This document shows positions 63,301 to 64,000 of a DNA stretch of 64,000 nucleotides, piece by piece. Origin of the DNA: Ruminococcus sp. (GTDB lineage Bacteria; Bacillota; Clostridia; Oscillospirales; Acutalibacteraceae); NCBI GenBank assembly GCA_017416065.1, contig JAFQDM010000030.1, positions 1 through 64,000 on the forward strand, in the 5' to 3' direction. Position numbers and translations under genes: made by a program. Below the pieces are notes generated by a model that saw only the letters and a program-made list of their open reading frames with translations, was not told the DNA's origin and searched no databases. The number at the start of each line of letters is the position of its first letter. The stretch's first letter is position 1.

Positions 63301-64000
63301 GCTGCTTCAACGTATTCGGGCTGACCCACTCCGCTGCTGAAATCATCCTCAGAAAGATGCATTCTGAAGGAGTTGAGAGAATAGGGCTTTAGCAGGTCAA
63401 CGGTTACGTAACCCACTCCGTTTTGCGAGTTAACGTTTTTGCTGAAGCCAAACCATTGGCCTTTGTTGGTGTAGTCCAGGGAGTCTGCGTATATGCCGTC
63501 TGTCAGGCTTGCGTTATAACCGTAAATTGTTGCCTCAGCTTCAAAGTCCTTGCCAAGTGCAACATTTTCGGGCTCAGCCTCCTGAGTATCGTCGTCCGGC
63601 AAGTCCTGAGTGCCGCTTGCAAAGCTGATGTTTGCAGAAACGGAGAGTGTATCCACCCCGTAAGAAGGAGTGATTCCCGAGAATACTACCGTATCCCCTA
63701 TCTGTGCAGTATCAAGCTTTGCATAGTTTGCGGTAGAACCGGCAACACCCATGCCGTCTTCAACCCCTGCCTCCCAGGCATAGCCGGAGATAACCACCTG
63801 ACCGTCAACTATCTCAATGTTTGAGCTCTCGTCTTCTTTGCCGTTGCCGTGGAATTTATCCGTAACGACCCAGGCTCCCTTGGCGCTGTCCCACCCGGCA
63901 ACAACGTTCAGGGTCTTGTGAATATTTGCGTTTGCGTGGGTGATCAGTCCACTGTTAAACTCCGGTGTATACAAGACAAAATCGCCTTTTTCTGCCTTTG
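60318..64000 (-). CDS. Giant secreted modular paralogue, N-terminus beyond the window
   Basis: About 1,227 residues are visible, and the frame stays open through the right edge (upstream residues KAEKGDFV), so the start, signal peptide and any catalytic domain lie outside. Visible order: one copy of the LYTPEFNSGLITHANANIHKTL repeat; three discoidin-like modules (starts NVALGKDF, NIALGAEQ, NIALEKTY); two glycogen-binding-like modules (VTGDFSGWNATPNMT, FYIRGSFNDWGTED); InlB-type repeats; and the same C-terminal domain as its neighbour. The last 400 or so residues are close to the neighbour's, about 80 percent by eye. Its stop is 16 bases before the neighbour's start, so the two form an operon born from tandem duplication. 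Confidence 0.88.
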   Translation of the reverse strand, partial: KAEKGDFVLYTPEFNSGLITHANANIHKTLNVVAGWDSAKGAWVVTDKFHGNGKEDESSNIEIVDGQVVISGYAWEAGVEDGMGVAGSTANYAKLDTAQIGDTVVFSGITPSYGVDTLSVSANISFASGTQDLPDDDTQEAEPENVALGKDFEAEATIYGYNASLTDGIYADSLDYTNKGQWFGFSKNVNSQNGVGYVTVDLLKPYSLNSFRMHLSEDDFSSGVGQPEYVEAAISDNGTDFAYLGNLSVQKTSSQSYWAEYSLEEAKTGRYVRFYVYNNADGYTWNMLNEVEIYGTEAQGKHNIALGAEQLATSAGDKYTASLTDGVADTELGEGKWFGFLSEDVYDECNTEDGVGRVTLDLGARYKITDLQAHFFAGENEEEIYAPALATVYVSIDGGTYAKAGTLVIPEGGTEPFWAQLAEMDAVGRYVRLEVETQGRWTLLNEIQVYGEPHMYEGDNNIALEKTYTAPGFADSPFTADLTDGTASAVFQYGVNNSSWFGFKNTGDVATGNTTGDKGIVTIDLGGQAEITGTKIHLFAGANDAGAVQPAYVNVYISGDGEVFDYAGYVNSDPTATAPYWLEFTPAEAVYARYIKYAFGVNGGELALLNEIKVSGTMLTSTESEEPGSMSSVAVTGDFSGWNATPNMTRTEGDTVSYSVDLEAGTYEFKILDGSTWLGNNGTIENTTTTTSDIGWEMTEDASNCTLDATGGVYTFLFNTQTKMLKVLHTPDTFYIRGSFNDWGTEDVLTENADGTFSKTLTLEAGTYEFKAANEDYSKQWPEFNSSITLERKTDVTFTLDIFANTLTTSECINEFVVTFTDYDGRVLSTQLVKRGEGATAPEAPSRELYAFAGWNKSFAEVTQDITVKALYTPTHGTLKVDMAGGAGFTISVNGSTPRPQGHSYLNSKAPIGATVTVKALTTSEDGFMGWINPITGVVVSEDTSYTFTASGNDFFKALFSAKIEGVQMVTFKNDKANRILDSQYYAQTDEISFPAEPTQVGFDFAGWSMTEAEIRSAVANGQDVTVVAKWTKVIIPVKVTVIGGTGSGTFPANNQVTVLADTAPAGQKFAYWTDAQGNIKSYSEQYSFFPAADTVLTAVFVAEDAEIDYQILVSLDYIDTTTIADKNIFGYSWYCPDTYTFVDAGIVAVNKDNYNEETFTAGSADGNVYDRGPSGENIRPVNTFTWTKSNVTSGQTWCAKAYVQYRNAEGAVVTVYSDIVEATKE

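Overview
The window looks like chromosome of an anaerobic, probably gut-dwelling, Gram-positive Clostridia member, most likely Oscillospiraceae/Ruminococcus-like. The reasons are a full rnfCDGEAB operon, SpoVA spore-germinant proteins, HrcA/CIRCE heat-shock control, desulfoferrodoxin and a flavodiiron protein, type I dockerins on secreted proteins, a bile salt hydrolase, and Firmicute-type sigA promoters, Shine-Dalgarno sites and TTG/GTG starts. The species cannot be named from the sequence alone. No tRNA, rRNA, CRISPR array or riboswitch was seen.

Layout. 1-141: the right end of an IS3-family element. 178-7812 (minus): valS, then a Gld-type ABC operon (ATPase, permease, GldG-like, DUF4340). 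7965-12978 (minus): the Rnf ferredoxin:NAD+ ion pump. 13167-15119 (plus): an isolated spoVAE and a DUF1846 gene. 15260-18355: a large secreted dockerin protein with a papain/C39-like protease domain. 18846-19455 (minus): a 50-residue membrane protein and rpsT. 19779-25820 (plus): heat-shock cluster hrcA-grpE-dnaK-dnaJ followed by prmA. 25921-29458: a Cys-rich membrane protein, an Mrp-type Fe-S carrier and two PH-domain membrane proteins. 29474-31665 (minus): XRE regulator with DUF2975, mtnN and rsmE. 31848-36429 (plus): CinA-C, malQ and glgP.

36662-43086: a BspA-LRR dockerin protein, a serpin lipoprotein (minus), a VanW protein, spoVAD and a PAP2 phosphatase. 43136-46399: MATE pump, MBL hydrolase and bile salt hydrolase. 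46473-50197: a Crp/Fnr regulator divergent from a ferredoxin / four-domain flavodiiron protein / desulfoferrodoxin cluster, with a perfect palindrome between them. 50272-55366 (minus): a beta-lactamase-like dockerin protein, a VWA protein, a macro-domain protein and a transglutaminase-like dockerin protein. 55616-64000 (minus): two giant tandem secreted paralogues, the first with a GH25 lysozyme domain and the second running off the window.

How it works together. Rnf supplies ion-motive force from ferredoxin; malQ and glgP turn malto-oligosaccharides or glycogen into glucose-1-phosphate; the Crp/Fnr cluster reduces O2, NO or superoxide. Four dockerin proteins carry protease, transglutaminase, serine-hydrolase or LRR modules rather than cellulases. 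With the serpin, this points to a cell-surface complex that handles proteins or peptidoglycan instead of plant fibre (inference). The most interesting items are the tandem giant proteins with a shared unknown C-terminal module, the cohesin-like plus dockerin protease, the split spoVA genes with a terminator-embedded ribosome binding site, and the Crp/Fnr palindrome.
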